From JAWOLE01 sp963815655 (lineage in GTDB: Bacteria > Acidobacteriota > Thermoanaerobaculia > UBA5066 > Gp7-AA6): a stretch of DNA of 64,000 bases. The translations under genes were made by a program, and so were the position numbers. Of this stretch, positions 43,788 to 52,552 are shown piece by piece; the first letter of the stretch is position 1; each line of letters opens with the position of its first letter. Location: positions 3,038,001 through 3,102,000 of the forward strand of contig CAWFHK010000001.1 in assembly GCA_963815655.1 (NCBI GenBank). The letters are read 5' to 3'. The notes beneath the pieces are model-generated. The model was given only the letters and a program-made list of their open reading frames with translations, was not told the origin of the DNA and made no database searches.

Positions 43788-44672
43788 ATGCCCGGCGAGG
43801 GTCGCGGAGGGCGCTGGAGTCGGGGCGCCTGCGCGGGGGTGGCTCTTCTCTCCTGCGCGGTCCTGAGCGCGCAGACCCCGCCACCCCAACCCGATTCCGC
43901 CGATCTCGAGGCCTCCCTCCCGGCGGCGCCGCTGTCGTCCATCCTGAAAACCGAGGCGCGGCGCTATGTCGCCGACGGCGGAGCGATCCTGGCGGCGCCC
44001 CTGCACTGGGACCGCGCGAGCTGGACGCAGGCGGCCATCGCCGCGGCGTCCCTCGTCCTTCTTTCCACGCAGGACGCGCGCCTCGACACGGCCTTCCAGC
44101 GCAACCGCTCGAGCAGGACCGACTCCTTCTCGGCGGCGGTCACGCCGCTCGGATCCTATGCCGGGATCGGCGTCTCGGCCGTCTCCCTCGGCGCGGGGCT
44201 CCTGTTCAAGAACTCCGAGCTGCGCGACACCGGGCGGGACGCCGTCGAGGCGGAGCTCTTCGCGGCGGGCATCGTCACGCCGCTCTTGAAGAAGACGTTC
44301 GGCCGCCTGCGGCCGGCCCAGGGGAGCGACGCGGACGAGTACCGCCCCCTCTCGAGCGATCAGTCCTTCCCCTCCGGCCACTCGACGGAGGCGTTCGCCG
44401 TCGCCTCGGTCTTCGCCGCGCGGTCGCACGGCTGGGTCGTGCCGGTCGTCGCCTACGCGCTGGCGAGCGGCGTCGGCCTCGCCCGGATGAACGACCGGGC
44501 CCACTTCGCCTCCGACGTCGTCGCGGGCGCGCTCATCGGCACCGCGGTCGGCCACAGCGTCGTCCACAGGCACGCTCCCGAAGGGGAGAAGTCCCTCTCC
44601 TGGAACCTCGTGCCGGTCGCCGCCCGGCGCGGCGCGGGGATCGGCATCCTGCTGGAGGTCGGCGGCCCGTAG
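43788..44672 (+). CDS. PAP2-superfamily membrane phosphatase
   Basis: This 294-residue protein has the three PAP2 motifs in order: KKTFGRLRP (K-x6-RP), SFPSGHST, and ARMNDRAHFASDV (the SRxxxxxHxxxD motif, with A for the first S). It acts on lipid or isoprenoid pyrophosphates in the membrane, for instance undecaprenyl-PP recycling. An N-terminal signal-like segment (AGVALLSCAVLSAQ) and several hydrophobic segments place the active site outside. It ends 2 bp before a foldback element. Confidence 0.85.
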   Translation: MPGEGRGGRWSRGACAGVALLSCAVLSAQTPPPQPDSADLEASLPAAPLSSILKTEARRYVADGGAILAAPLHWDRASWTQAAIAAASLVLLSTQDARLDTAFQRNRSSRTDSFSAAVTPLGSYAGIGVSAVSLGAGLLFKNSELRDTGRDAVEAELFAAGIVTPLLKKTFGRLRPAQGSDADEYRPLSSDQSFPSGHSTEAFAVASVFAARSHGWVVPVVAYALASGVGLARMNDRAHFASDVVAGALIGTAVGHSVVHRHAPEGEKSLSWNLVPVAARRGAGIGILLEVGGP

Positions 44673-44674
44673 CC

Positions 44675-45185
44675 AGATGTCAGTTCTCAAGACGTTGTTC
44701 CCCTGCGGGGCCTTCGTCGCGGACAACCGCCCGGAGTCGCCGTCGTTGCCCTCTGCGGCACGCGGCGGCCTGGCGGCACGGAGAACCTCCTGGCCGCCGC
44801 TCCGGTCCGAGGGCACAGAGGCAGCCTTGCTGACCCGAGTCCGTGGCGTGTGCCCTCGGACAGGGCCGCTCCCGGGCAACGCCGTCGCCCCCGGGCTGCA
44901 CAGTGCCTTATCGAGCCGTGTGTCAGCCACGGCGTCGGGACGCCTCCCGGTGGCGGCCGTGAGCGAAGGCGCGCCACGAAGGATCCTCTTTCGCCTCGCT
45001 GCTACTGCGCCTTCGCGTTAGAGCGACGGCCGGCTCCTCTGTGACGGCCTGCCGGAGCGTGCCGCCGCGGGAGGCGGCCCGACGCCGGGGCGGGTTTTCA
45101 GCGGGATTCCGCGAGTCGCCCAGAGATTCTTCCCCACACGACCATCGCGCAAGTCATGGGAACAACGTGTTGAGAAATCACAGCT
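44675..45185. mobile_element. MITE-like foldback element, copy 3, with 28-bp terminal inverted repeats
   Basis: The ends are inverted repeats matching at 24 of 28 positions, left 44675-44702 and right 45158-45185. The inner 19 bp match at 18: TTCTCAAGACGTTGTTCCC on the left and GGGAACAACGTGTTGAGAA on the right. The interior holds two inverted half-copies of the repeat family (GCGGCACGCGGCGGCC on one side, GCGTGCCGCCGCGGG on the other) and codes for nothing supported. The element fills the whole gap between the convergent PAP2 and permease genes, and its right end enters the permease stop codon (45184-45186). No transposase is present, so it would be non-autonomous. Confidence 0.7.
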
Positions 45186-46566
45186 AGAGTCGCGAGGCCG
45201 GCGAGCGGGAAGGTCTTCCGAGCCAGAAGAGAAGACCCAGTGCGGTCCAGAGGCCGAACGCGGTCCACTCGGCGAGCGTGAAGCTGCCGGGGACGGCCGG
45301 GACGATCTTCATGGCGACGATCGCCGCGGCGACGAAGGCGCCCGCGAGCGCGAGGGCGCGGTCCGGCAAGGACGCGGACGACTCCGGCCGGCGCGAGCGC
45401 CCGAGAAAGGCGAGGCAGGCCGAGAGCCAGCCCACGCCGACCGCGAGCGACCCGACTTCCGTGATCGGGACGAGGAGGGCGTCTCCGAGAAACGAGGCCG
45501 CCGCGGTCAGGAACGCCATGAGGAGGATGGCATTGCGCGGCGTCGCGTGGACGGGATCCACGCGCGCGAGGGCGGGGTGCACGAGGCCGCGCCGGCCGAT
45601 CCCGAAGAGGAGCCGCGTCGCGGCCACGAAGTTGCCGTTGAAGATCTTCAGCAGCGAGAGGAAGGCTCCGAAGACGATCACCCGCGCGATGCCCTTCGAG
45701 CCGAACGCCCGCTCGAAGGCGGCCTCCGTGCCGAGATGGCCCGCCACGAGATCCTTCCAGGGAAAGACATACGACGCGACCGCCACGACCGTCACGTAGA
45801 AGAAGCAGCCGATGCCGGCGGCGGCGAGGATGGCGCGGCCGAAGTGGCGGGGATCGAAATCCGGCCGGGCCTCTTCCGACTCCTTGCCGATGGATTCAAA
45901 TCCCGTCATGAAGTAGGGCACGACCTGCAGGACCAGGAGAACCGAGAGCCAGGCGCCCCCCGCACCCGGGAGCGCGAAGAGGGGCCGCCAGTTGGAAGGA
46001 TCTCCCTTCGCGAACCCGAACGCCGTGAAGAGCGCGAAGATCGCCAGCAGGCCGAAGGTCGCGACGTTCTGGAAGATCGCGCTCGGCCGGATCCCGCGGA
46101 CGTTCACGGCCGTGATCGCCGCCGTCAACAGGAGCCCGGCCGCCAGGCGCGGCGCGAAGATCGTCTTCCCGGCGAGCGCGTAGAGGGGGACGGCGTTCAT
46201 CCACGGGAAGACGCGCGCCAGGAGGTTGCCGATCGCGACCGCCTCCCAGGGACAGACGATGGCGTAGGCGAGCACCATCGTCCACGCGGCGGCGAAGGAG
46301 ACCGACCGCGGAAACACCCCTTCCGCGTAGGCGATCTCCGCTCCCGCGTCCGGGATCTCGCGCACGAGCCGCCCGTAGGTGCGCGCGACGGGAAGGAGAA
46401 GAAGGCCGCCCACCGCGAACCCGAGCATCGCACCGCCCGGCCCGCCGCGCGCGAGCCAGTCGTCGATCAAGACGACCCACCCCACGCCGATCATCGAGCC
46501 GAAGCCGAACGTGAAGTACTCGACGGCCGACAACGTTCGGTTGAGGTGCCCGGACTCGGACCTCAT
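45184..46566 (-). CDS. APC-family amino acid permease
   Basis: This 460-residue protein has about twelve transmembrane segments. The first is FTFGFGSMIGVGWVVLIDDWL with the APC glycine motif, followed by EIPDAGAEIAYAEGVFP, and GFESIGKESEEARPDF matches the conserved loop before helix 7. It imports or exchanges amino acids or amines. The start is ATG 46566, 24 bp from the divergent aminotransferase start, so the two share a very short control region. Its stop codon (CTA, 45184-45186) is shared with the right end of the foldback element. Confidence 0.88.
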   Translation of the reverse strand: MRSESGHLNRTLSAVEYFTFGFGSMIGVGWVVLIDDWLARGGPGGAMLGFAVGGLLLLPVARTYGRLVREIPDAGAEIAYAEGVFPRSVSFAAAWTMVLAYAIVCPWEAVAIGNLLARVFPWMNAVPLYALAGKTIFAPRLAAGLLLTAAITAVNVRGIRPSAIFQNVATFGLLAIFALFTAFGFAKGDPSNWRPLFALPGAGGAWLSVLLVLQVVPYFMTGFESIGKESEEARPDFDPRHFGRAILAAAGIGCFFYVTVVAVASYVFPWKDLVAGHLGTEAAFERAFGSKGIARVIVFGAFLSLLKIFNGNFVAATRLLFGIGRRGLVHPALARVDPVHATPRNAILLMAFLTAAASFLGDALLVPITEVGSLAVGVGWLSACLAFLGRSRRPESSASLPDRALALAGAFVAAAIVAMKIVPAVPGSFTLAEWTAFGLWTALGLLFWLGRPSRSPASRL

Positions 46567-46590
46567 CGGCGGGATACTCTAGATCGAGAC

Positions 46591-47805
46591 GTGAGGAAGA
46601 TCGGAACGAAACGGGGCCGCGCGGCGGCGAAGCCACGGTCCCTCTCTCGCCGGACGCGCCCGTTCGGGGAATCGGTGATCCGCGAGATGACCCGGATCGG
46701 CGCGGAGGTCGGAGGCGTCAACCTCGCCCAGGGGCTTCCCGACTTCGATCCGCCGGAGGAGCTCCTCGAGGCCCTGCCGGGGATCCTTTCGCAGACGCGG
46801 CACCACCAGTACGCCTTCACCTGGGGCTCGCCGGAGTTCCGGCAGGCCGTGGCGGAGAAGTGCGTGCGCTTCAACGCAATGACGGTGGACCCGCGGACCG
46901 AGGTGACCGTGACCTGCGGCGTCTCCGAGGCGCTCACCGACGCGGTCCTCGCCCTGACCGAGCCGGGCGACGAGGTCGTCATCCTCGAGCCGTGGTACGA
47001 GAACTACCTGCCGGCCTGCGTGCTCGCCGGCGCGCGTCCCCGCTTCGTGCCGCTTCGGGAACGGGACTATGCGCTCGATCTGTCGCGGCTCGCGAAGGCG
47101 GTCACCAACAAGACGCGCCTGATGATCCTGAACACTCCGGGCAATCCCTCGGGCCGGGTCCTCTCCCGCGAGGAGCTGTCGGAGATCGCGCACCTCTGCC
47201 AGCGCTTCGGCGTCGTCGCCGTCGTGGATGAGATCTACGAGCACATCTGGTACGAGGGACACCCGCACGTCTCCCTCGCGTCGCTGCCCGGCATGCGGGA
47301 CCTGACCGTGACCGTGAGCGGCCTCGGCAAGACCTACGCGGTCACCGGCTGGCGCGTGGGTTGGGCCGTCGCGGCGGCGCCGCTGACGGCCTTGATCCGC
47401 AAGGTCCACGACTACGTGACGCTCTGCGCGCCCTCGCCGTTCCAGGCGGCCGGCTGCGTGGCGCTCGCGCTTCCCGATTCGTACTACGAGAATCTGCGCC
47501 GCGAGTACGCGAAGCGACGGACGATCCTGCTCGAAGCGCTCGCGCGCTCGGGCCTCGCCTTCACGCCTCCGGAGGGCTCGTATTACGTGATGGTGGACGC
47601 GAAGCCGCTCGGGTGGAAGGACGACTGGGACCTCGTCAATTTCCTCGCCCGCAAGGTTGGAGTGCTCGCCGTTCCCGGAACGTCCTTCTACACGCGCCGG
47701 GGCGGCGGCAAGACGCGCGCCCGGCTGAACTTCGCCAAGAAGGAAGCGACGCTGCTCGAGGCCGCGCGGCGGCTTGCGGCCCGAAGCCTCCGATACAGAT
47801 CCTAG
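46591..47805 (+). CDS. Class I PLP-dependent aminotransferase
   Basis: This 404-residue fold-type I aminotransferase has FGESVIREMTRIGAEVGGVNLAQGLPDFDPP near the start, NTPGNPSGRV, DEIYEHIWYEG, the PLP Lys 247 in SGLGKTYAVTGWRVG, and a C-terminal RLNFAKKEATL. The form is closest to kynurenine/methionine-type aminotransferases (YbdL/KAT group). The start is taken as GTG 46591; an internal ATG would cut conserved residues. A permease for amino acids diverges next to it, so the pair may use the same substrate. Confidence 0.88.
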   Translation: MRKIGTKRGRAAAKPRSLSRRTRPFGESVIREMTRIGAEVGGVNLAQGLPDFDPPEELLEALPGILSQTRHHQYAFTWGSPEFRQAVAEKCVRFNAMTVDPRTEVTVTCGVSEALTDAVLALTEPGDEVVILEPWYENYLPACVLAGARPRFVPLRERDYALDLSRLAKAVTNKTRLMILNTPGNPSGRVLSREELSEIAHLCQRFGVVAVVDEIYEHIWYEGHPHVSLASLPGMRDLTVTVSGLGKTYAVTGWRVGWAVAAAPLTALIRKVHDYVTLCAPSPFQAAGCVALALPDSYYENLRREYAKRRTILLEALARSGLAFTPPEGSYYVMVDAKPLGWKDDWDLVNFLARKVGVLAVPGTSFYTRRGGGKTRARLNFAKKEATLLEAARRLAARSLRYRS

Positions 47806-47830
47806 CTCCCGTCATTGCCAACGAAATGGG

Positions 47831-47855
47831 GACAGGGAATCCCGAAATCCCTGTC
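47831..47855 (+). terminator. Stem-loop after the aminotransferase
   Basis: Perfect 8-bp arms GACAGGGA (47831-47838) and TCCCTGTC (47848-47855) lie 26 bp after the stop codon. No T-run follows, so termination would be weak or factor-aided. Confidence 0.4.
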
Positions 47856-48002
47856 GTCGAACGATCGTAGTGGTTTTCAACTGATTTCCCTTCAGAGTCT
47901 TAGCGCCTCTCGGCTCAAGCTCGCGAGAACCTTGACGATGGCATGCTTGTGCCGTTTTGACAGGCACTCTCATCCCATCAAAAAAAGCTGGAAATGGTCT
48001 AC

Positions 48003-48031
48003 TTGTGTCAATGGGTGCGCCGTAGTAGTGT
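48003..48031 (+). promoter_or_regulatory. Promoter of the first large secreted protein
   Basis: TTGTGT (48003-48008), 17-bp spacer, TAGTGT (48026-48031), about 50 bp before the start. The same layout stands before the next two large genes (TTGTGT-N17-TAGCGT and TTGCGT-N17-TAGCTT), which supports it. A CTTGTGCCGT copy 50 bp upstream also recurs before the second gene. Confidence 0.6.
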
Positions 48032-48083
48032 CTCGCCAGTTTTAAGAAACCCTTAACTCAATCGACCCACAAGGAGGAGTCCG

Positions 48084-51000
48084 ATGCTCACGACCAAGAA
48101 GTCCCGCTTCTCGCCGAAGGCCTTTCGCGCCGCGCTGGCGGCCGCCGGGTTTGCCGGCCTCGTTCTGCTGTTCCTCGCGGCAGACGTCCCGAAAGCCCGC
48201 GCCCAGGGCACGGACACGCCGCCCCTCATCACTGCGGACAGGGTCGCGTACGCGCCCGGCGAGACCATCGTCCTGACCGGCTCCAACTGGCTGCCGGGCG
48301 AGGCGGTGACAATCGTCCTTTGCGCGGACGCGGGCACCCAGGCGCCGGCGCTCGAGGCGACGGCGGACGATTCGGGCTCCTTCACGATCATCAGCAGTGT
48401 TCCCGACGAGCCTTCCGACAGGGGAGTGCGCATGCTCGCGGCTGCCGGCGAAGAAGGCGAGCCCTTCCTCGCGACGGCGACCGGCGACGCCTCGCGCGCG
48501 ACGGCGCAGGCGCGATTCATCCAGGGGCACGCCAAGACCGACGGCGAGAAGCTGCTCGAGCAGGAAGGCTACTGGCTCGGCCGCCATACCTTCCCGACCG
48601 GCCGCTTCGATCCGGCGTGGCTGCGCCGGGCGGCCAGACAGGACGCTCGGATCGAGCGTCGCAACCCCGATGGCAGCACCGCCAGGATCAGCGCGAAGAG
48701 ACTGAAGGCGAGCCCGGTGGGACTGAGCACCACCGCGTTCACCGCGCTCGGGCCTCAGCCCGAGCGCATGACGGGCTGCTCCGGCTGCTACGACTACACG
48801 ACCACCCAGGGGCGCGTCAACTCGATCGTGGTGGATCCGACGACGACCACGCCGGGCTCCATCGTGGCCTATGCGGCCAGCCTCGGCGGCGGCGTCTGGA
48901 AGACCACCAACTGCTGCAGCAGCGACACCACGTGGACCGTCAAGACCGATGACCCGCTCATCTCCACGACGTCGATCGACAGTCTCACGTTCGATCCGAA
49001 CGATCACAACACCATCTACGCCGGCACCGGCGATCTGAACTACGGCTCCTTTTCGATGGGCAGCCAGGGGATCCTGAAGTCCACCGACGCCGGCGCCACC
49101 TGGACCGTGCTCGGCGCCGATGTCTTCGGCGCGATGCTCCCGGAGCCCCCGGGCGAGTTCCCGCAGTACCAGTCGGTCGGCAAGGTGCGCGTCGATCCCA
49201 ACGACAGCAGCAAGGTCGTGGCCGGCACCAAGACCGGCCTCTACATCTCCTACAACGGCGGCACCTCCTGGACCGGACCCTGCCTGACCAACAGCTTCAC
49301 CTCGATGCGCCAGGACATCACGGGGCTGGAGCTGTCCAACATCGGCGGCACGACCCGGATCATCGCCGCCGTCGGCGTGCGCGGCTTCGCCACCACCGTG
49401 CAATACAACCTCGGCCAGAACGGGGCCAACGGCCTCTACAAGGGGACCGTGCCCGCGAGCGGCTGCCCCACCGACTTCACCTCGATCAGCGACAACACCA
49501 ACGGTTTCGTGTACGGCGACGCCACCACGACCTACGGGGCGGGCGCGAACATGAACGCGACCAGCGGCACGGCCTACGTCAATTCCTCGACGGGCAACCA
49601 GCTCGGCCGGATCGACATCGGCGTCGCGCCGAGCGACCCCAACACCATCTACGCGCAGGTGCAGTCCATCGCGGCCAACAGCAACGGCGGCTGCGGCAAC
49701 ACCGCCGGCTGCCAGCTCGGCGCGTGGGCCACCACCGACGGCGGCGCGACCTGGACCTACATGGCCGGCTCGGCCGGCCAGTCGCTGCGCGCCTGCGCCG
49801 GCTCGGGCCCGGGTTCCTCCGGTAATGGAGACTACCCGCAGAACTGGTACGACCAGGGGGTCGTGGTCGACCCCAACGACGCGGACCGCGTCTTCTTCGA
49901 CACGTTCGAGGTCTGGCTCGCGACCCGCACCGGCACCACGTGGTATGACACGACCTGCGGCTACACCGGCCCGAGCCCCAAGCCGGTCCACGTGGACCAG
50001 CACGCCCTGGCCTTCCTGCCCGGCTCCTCCAGCCTCCTGCTCGCGGGCAATGACGGCGGTATCCACGGGACGGCCAACGCCGACGCGGCCGCTCTGAACA
50101 CGACGAGGCCGACCTGGTTCAACATGGACGGCGGCCTGAACACCATCGAGTTCTACTCCGGCGACATCAGCGGCTACTTTGCCACCTCCGACTCGCCGGA
50201 AGTCAACGGCGGCGCGCAGGACAACGGCCCCAGTTCCGCCACCTTCGTCGGCAGCCCGACGGGACCGATCCAGTGGCAGATGGGCCTGGGCGGCGACGGC
50301 TTCTTCGCCCGCATCGACCCGATCGGCACCGGCCCGACGCAGGCGCAGGGGACGATCACGCTGACCACGGGCGGCGCGCTCGCGGGCGAGACCTTCGTCA
50401 TCGGCACGCAGACATTCACCTGGCAGACAGCGGCGCGGTCGGGCGTCGGCGAGGTCCAGATCGCTTCGAGCACGACGACGGCGGGCAACAACATCGTCGC
50501 CGCGGTGAATGCCGATCTGGCCGGCGTCGTCACGGCGTCGCGGAGCGGGGCGACCGTCGTCGTTACGGCTGTCGTCGAGGGCGCCTCGGGCAACTCCATC
50601 CCCTTCACCGAGTCGAGCACGAACATGACGATGAACGGCTCCGGGACGCTCGGCGGGACGACCCTCGGCGGGCTGCCGGGAAGCCTCCGTTTCTGGCAGG
50701 GGAACAACAGCGGCGGCCTCTCCCGCTGCATCCGCAACTGCACTGTCTCCCCCGCCACCTGGACGAGCAAGAGGGGCGCCTGGACCGGCGACCAGCAGTC
50801 CTTCATCCTCCCCTTCGACATTTTCCACGGCGATCCGGGCAACCCGGCCAACGACTGCGGACCTGCCGGCCCCGGCTCGGGGTGCGGGCACCTGATCGCG
50901 GGCACCGTCCGAGTCTGGGAAACGATCACCGGCGCCGCCGCCGGAACGGGCGGCACCGTGACCTGGTACGTCAACAGCCCGGCGAACCTGACCAAGGGAA

Positions 51001-52301
51001 CGCTCGGCAACCGCTCCTTCATCAACCAGCTCGCCTTCGAGCCGAAGGATCAGACCAGGGTCATCGTCGGCACCAACGACGCCAACGTGCAGATCGGTCG
51101 CAACATGGGCACGGGCGCCAACGAGTCCATCTGGACCGACGTCACCGACGGCAACACGGTCCTGCCCCTCCGCCCGGTCCTCGATGTCACGTTCGATCCG
51201 ACGACGACGACCGCTCCCATCGCCTACGCGGCCGTCGGCGGTTTCAACGACAACACGCCGTCCACGCCGGGCCATGTCTTCCAGGTGGAATGCACCGACG
51301 ACTGCGCCACCTTCACCTGGGCGGACAAGAGCGGCAACCTGCCGGACATCCCGGTGGATTCGATCGCGGTCAATCCGAATTTCCCGCAGCAGGTCTTCGC
51401 GGGAACGGACTTCGGCCTCTACTACACGGACAACGTCAACCACGCCTCCCCGATCTGGTACCGCTTCTCCGCCGGGCTTCCGGCCGTGATGATCTGGGAC
51501 ATGCAGATCGATCGCGGAGGCACGACGCTCTCGCTCTGGACGCGCAGCCGCGGCGCCTACGCGTGGCCGCTGCCGTCCGGACCGACCAACAACCACGCGC
51601 CCGTCGCGAAGTGCAAGGACGTCACCGTCTCCGCCGGCCCCGGCTGCACGGCGGACGCCAACATCGATGACGGCTCCTACGACGTCGACGATGATCCGCT
51701 TACCTACACGCAGACACCTCCCGGACCCTATCCGCTCGGCGACACGCTGGTGACTCTGACGGTGACGGACCCCTACGGCGCGACCGATTCGTGCCAGGCG
51801 ACCGTGACCGTCAAGAGCGACATCGCGCTCTCTCCGGCCCAGACCTGGATCGGCTTGAAGAACAGCGACGATGTCGGCACCAACTTCGACCTGCTGGCCG
51901 AGGTGCTCCGCAACGGCGTCCTGATCGGCTCCGGCGAGGTGGACAACGTCTCGGGCGGGTCGAGCGGCTTCAACAACGCCGTCCAGCGGGCGATCACCCT
52001 CGCGCTCGCACCCGCGGGGGCGATCTGCACCGGCGACACGCTGAGCTTCCGGCTGTCCACGCGCATCGGCGTCACCGGACACAAGAACGGCACGGCACGG
52101 CTCTATTACAACGACGCGCAGGCGAACAGCCGCTTCGGCTTGACCGTCGGCGGGACTCCCATGACCTTCTATCTGCGCAGCGGATCCGCTCTGGCGACGA
52201 CCGCAGGCGCGGGACCCAAAGTGACGATCGACGTGACCGCCAACAAGACGAAGAACGGCAACCCGTTCATCGCGTTCGGCACCTGGAGCAAGACCTTCTA
52301 A
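48084..52301 (+). CDS. Large secreted BNR-propeller protein 1 with shared C-terminal domain
   Basis: This 1405-residue protein has a signal peptide (ending KARA|QG). An Ig-like domain follows (about 43-110), then a charged linker and a long propeller region (about 220-1170) with Asp-box motifs such as STDAGATWTV and SYNGGTSWTG. It holds a roughly 116-residue inserted module (751-866), a PKD/cadherin-like unit (about 1180-1245), and a C-terminal domain from WIGLKNSDDVGT (W1255) to FGTWSKTF. Cys-Cys motifs (CSGCYDY, NCCS) are typical of exported proteins. AAGGAGGAG precedes ATG 48084. It resembles sortilin/BNR-type proteins, but no enzymatic residues are certain. A near copy follows at 52553. 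Confidence 0.8.
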   Translation: MLTTKKSRFSPKAFRAALAAAGFAGLVLLFLAADVPKARAQGTDTPPLITADRVAYAPGETIVLTGSNWLPGEAVTIVLCADAGTQAPALEATADDSGSFTIISSVPDEPSDRGVRMLAAAGEEGEPFLATATGDASRATAQARFIQGHAKTDGEKLLEQEGYWLGRHTFPTGRFDPAWLRRAARQDARIERRNPDGSTARISAKRLKASPVGLSTTAFTALGPQPERMTGCSGCYDYTTTQGRVNSIVVDPTTTTPGSIVAYAASLGGGVWKTTNCCSSDTTWTVKTDDPLISTTSIDSLTFDPNDHNTIYAGTGDLNYGSFSMGSQGILKSTDAGATWTVLGADVFGAMLPEPPGEFPQYQSVGKVRVDPNDSSKVVAGTKTGLYISYNGGTSWTGPCLTNSFTSMRQDITGLELSNIGGTTRIIAAVGVRGFATTVQYNLGQNGANGLYKGTVPASGCPTDFTSISDNTNGFVYGDATTTYGAGANMNATSGTAYVNSSTGNQLGRIDIGVAPSDPNTIYAQVQSIAANSNGGCGNTAGCQLGAWATTDGGATWTYMAGSAGQSLRACAGSGPGSSGNGDYPQNWYDQGVVVDPNDADRVFFDTFEVWLATRTGTTWYDTTCGYTGPSPKPVHVDQHALAFLPGSSSLLLAGNDGGIHGTANADAAALNTTRPTWFNMDGGLNTIEFYSGDISGYFATSDSPEVNGGAQDNGPSSATFVGSPTGPIQWQMGLGGDGFFARIDPIGTGPTQAQGTITLTTGGALAGETFVIGTQTFTWQTAARSGVGEVQIASSTTTAGNNIVAAVNADLAGVVTASRSGATVVVTAVVEGASGNSIPFTESSTNMTMNGSGTLGGTTLGGLPGSLRFWQGNNSGGLSRCIRNCTVSPATWTSKRGAWTGDQQSFILPFDIFHGDPGNPANDCGPAGPGSGCGHLIAGTVRVWETITGAAAGTGGTVTWYVNSPANLTKGTLGNRSFINQLAFEPKDQTRVIVGTNDANVQIGRNMGTGANESIWTDVTDGNTVLPLRPVLDVTFDPTTTTAPIAYAAVGGFNDNTPSTPGHVFQVECTDDCATFTWADKSGNLPDIPVDSIAVNPNFPQQVFAGTDFGLYYTDNVNHASPIWYRFSAGLPAVMIWDMQIDRGGTTLSLWTRSRGAYAWPLPSGPTNNHAPVAKCKDVTVSAGPGCTADANIDDGSYDVDDDPLTYTQTPPGPYPLGDTLVTLTVTDPYGATDSCQATVTVKSDIALSPAQTWIGLKNSDDVGTNFDLLAEVLRNGVLIGSGEVDNVSGGSSGFNNAVQRAITLALAPAGAICTGDTLSFRLSTRIGVTGHKNGTARLYYNDAQANSRFGLTVGGTPMTFYLRSGSALATTAGAGPKVTIDVTANKTKNGNPFIAFGTWSKTF
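50334..50681 (+). other. Inserted beta module in propeller protein 1
   Basis: A 348-bp in-frame block (residues 751-866, ITLTTGGALAGETFVIGTQT... to ...GSGTLGGTTLGG) interrupts the propeller after GTG. The paralog at 52553 reads straight from GTG into SSLRFWQG at the matching place, without the block. The same block sits elsewhere in that paralog. Its repetitive Thr/Ala-rich style resembles modules of phage structural proteins; that likeness is from memory. Confidence 0.8.
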
Positions 52302-52327
52302 CTCTCCCGGAATCCACGCTTCGGCGG

Positions 52328-52360
52328 GGCCGGCTGCACGGGCAGCCGGCCTTTCTTTTT
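52328..52360 (+). terminator. Rho-independent terminator of propeller gene 1
   Basis: Arms GGCCGGCTGC (52328-52337) and GCAGCCGGCC (52342-52351) with a 4-base loop are followed by TTTCTTTTT. It is nearly identical to the terminators after the other two large genes. Confidence 0.9.
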
Positions 52361-52401
52361 CCCTCCCGGATCGCGGCGTCACGAGGAAGCGGACGGCCGG
52401 A

Positions 52402-52429
52402 GCGTCGCGGCACATTTGTGCCGCGACGC
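52402..52429. promoter_or_regulatory. Perfect 13-bp-arm palindrome before propeller gene 2
   Basis: Arms GCGTCGCGGCACA (52402-52414) and TGTGCCGCGACGC (52417-52429) are perfect, with a TT centre. It lies between the terminator of gene 1 and the promoter of gene 2. A related half-site CTTGTGCCGTC follows at about 52438, and TTGTGCCG also lies upstream of gene 1, so it may be a regulator site. A terminator role is less likely because no T-run follows. Confidence 0.5.
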
Positions 52430-52469
52430 GGGCCCACTTGTGCCGTCGAAAAGGGGAGTATCAGACTAC

Positions 52470-52498
52470 TTGTGTCAAGTGCTTCGCTGCTCTAGCGT
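52470..52498 (+). promoter_or_regulatory. Promoter of propeller gene 2
   Basis: TTGTGT (52470-52475), 17-bp spacer, TAGCGT (52493-52498), about 55 bp before the start. It is aligned with the promoter of gene 1 (TACTTGTGTCAA is shared). Confidence 0.6.
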
Positions 52499-52552
52499 GT
52501 CGCGCAGCGATTCAAGCATTGTCACATTACACCCATGAGAAGGAGGAGTCCC

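Noticed and set aside
44687..45044. Small frames inside the MITE-like element
   Set aside because: They occur on both strands, have no ribosome sites, and correspond to inverted-repeat DNA.
48042..52415. Long minus-strand open frame opposite propeller gene 1, and a similar one at 52577-56056
   Set aside because: Both mirror duplicated high-GC genes and have no motifs; the plus-strand genes have signal peptides, ribosome sites, promoters and terminators.
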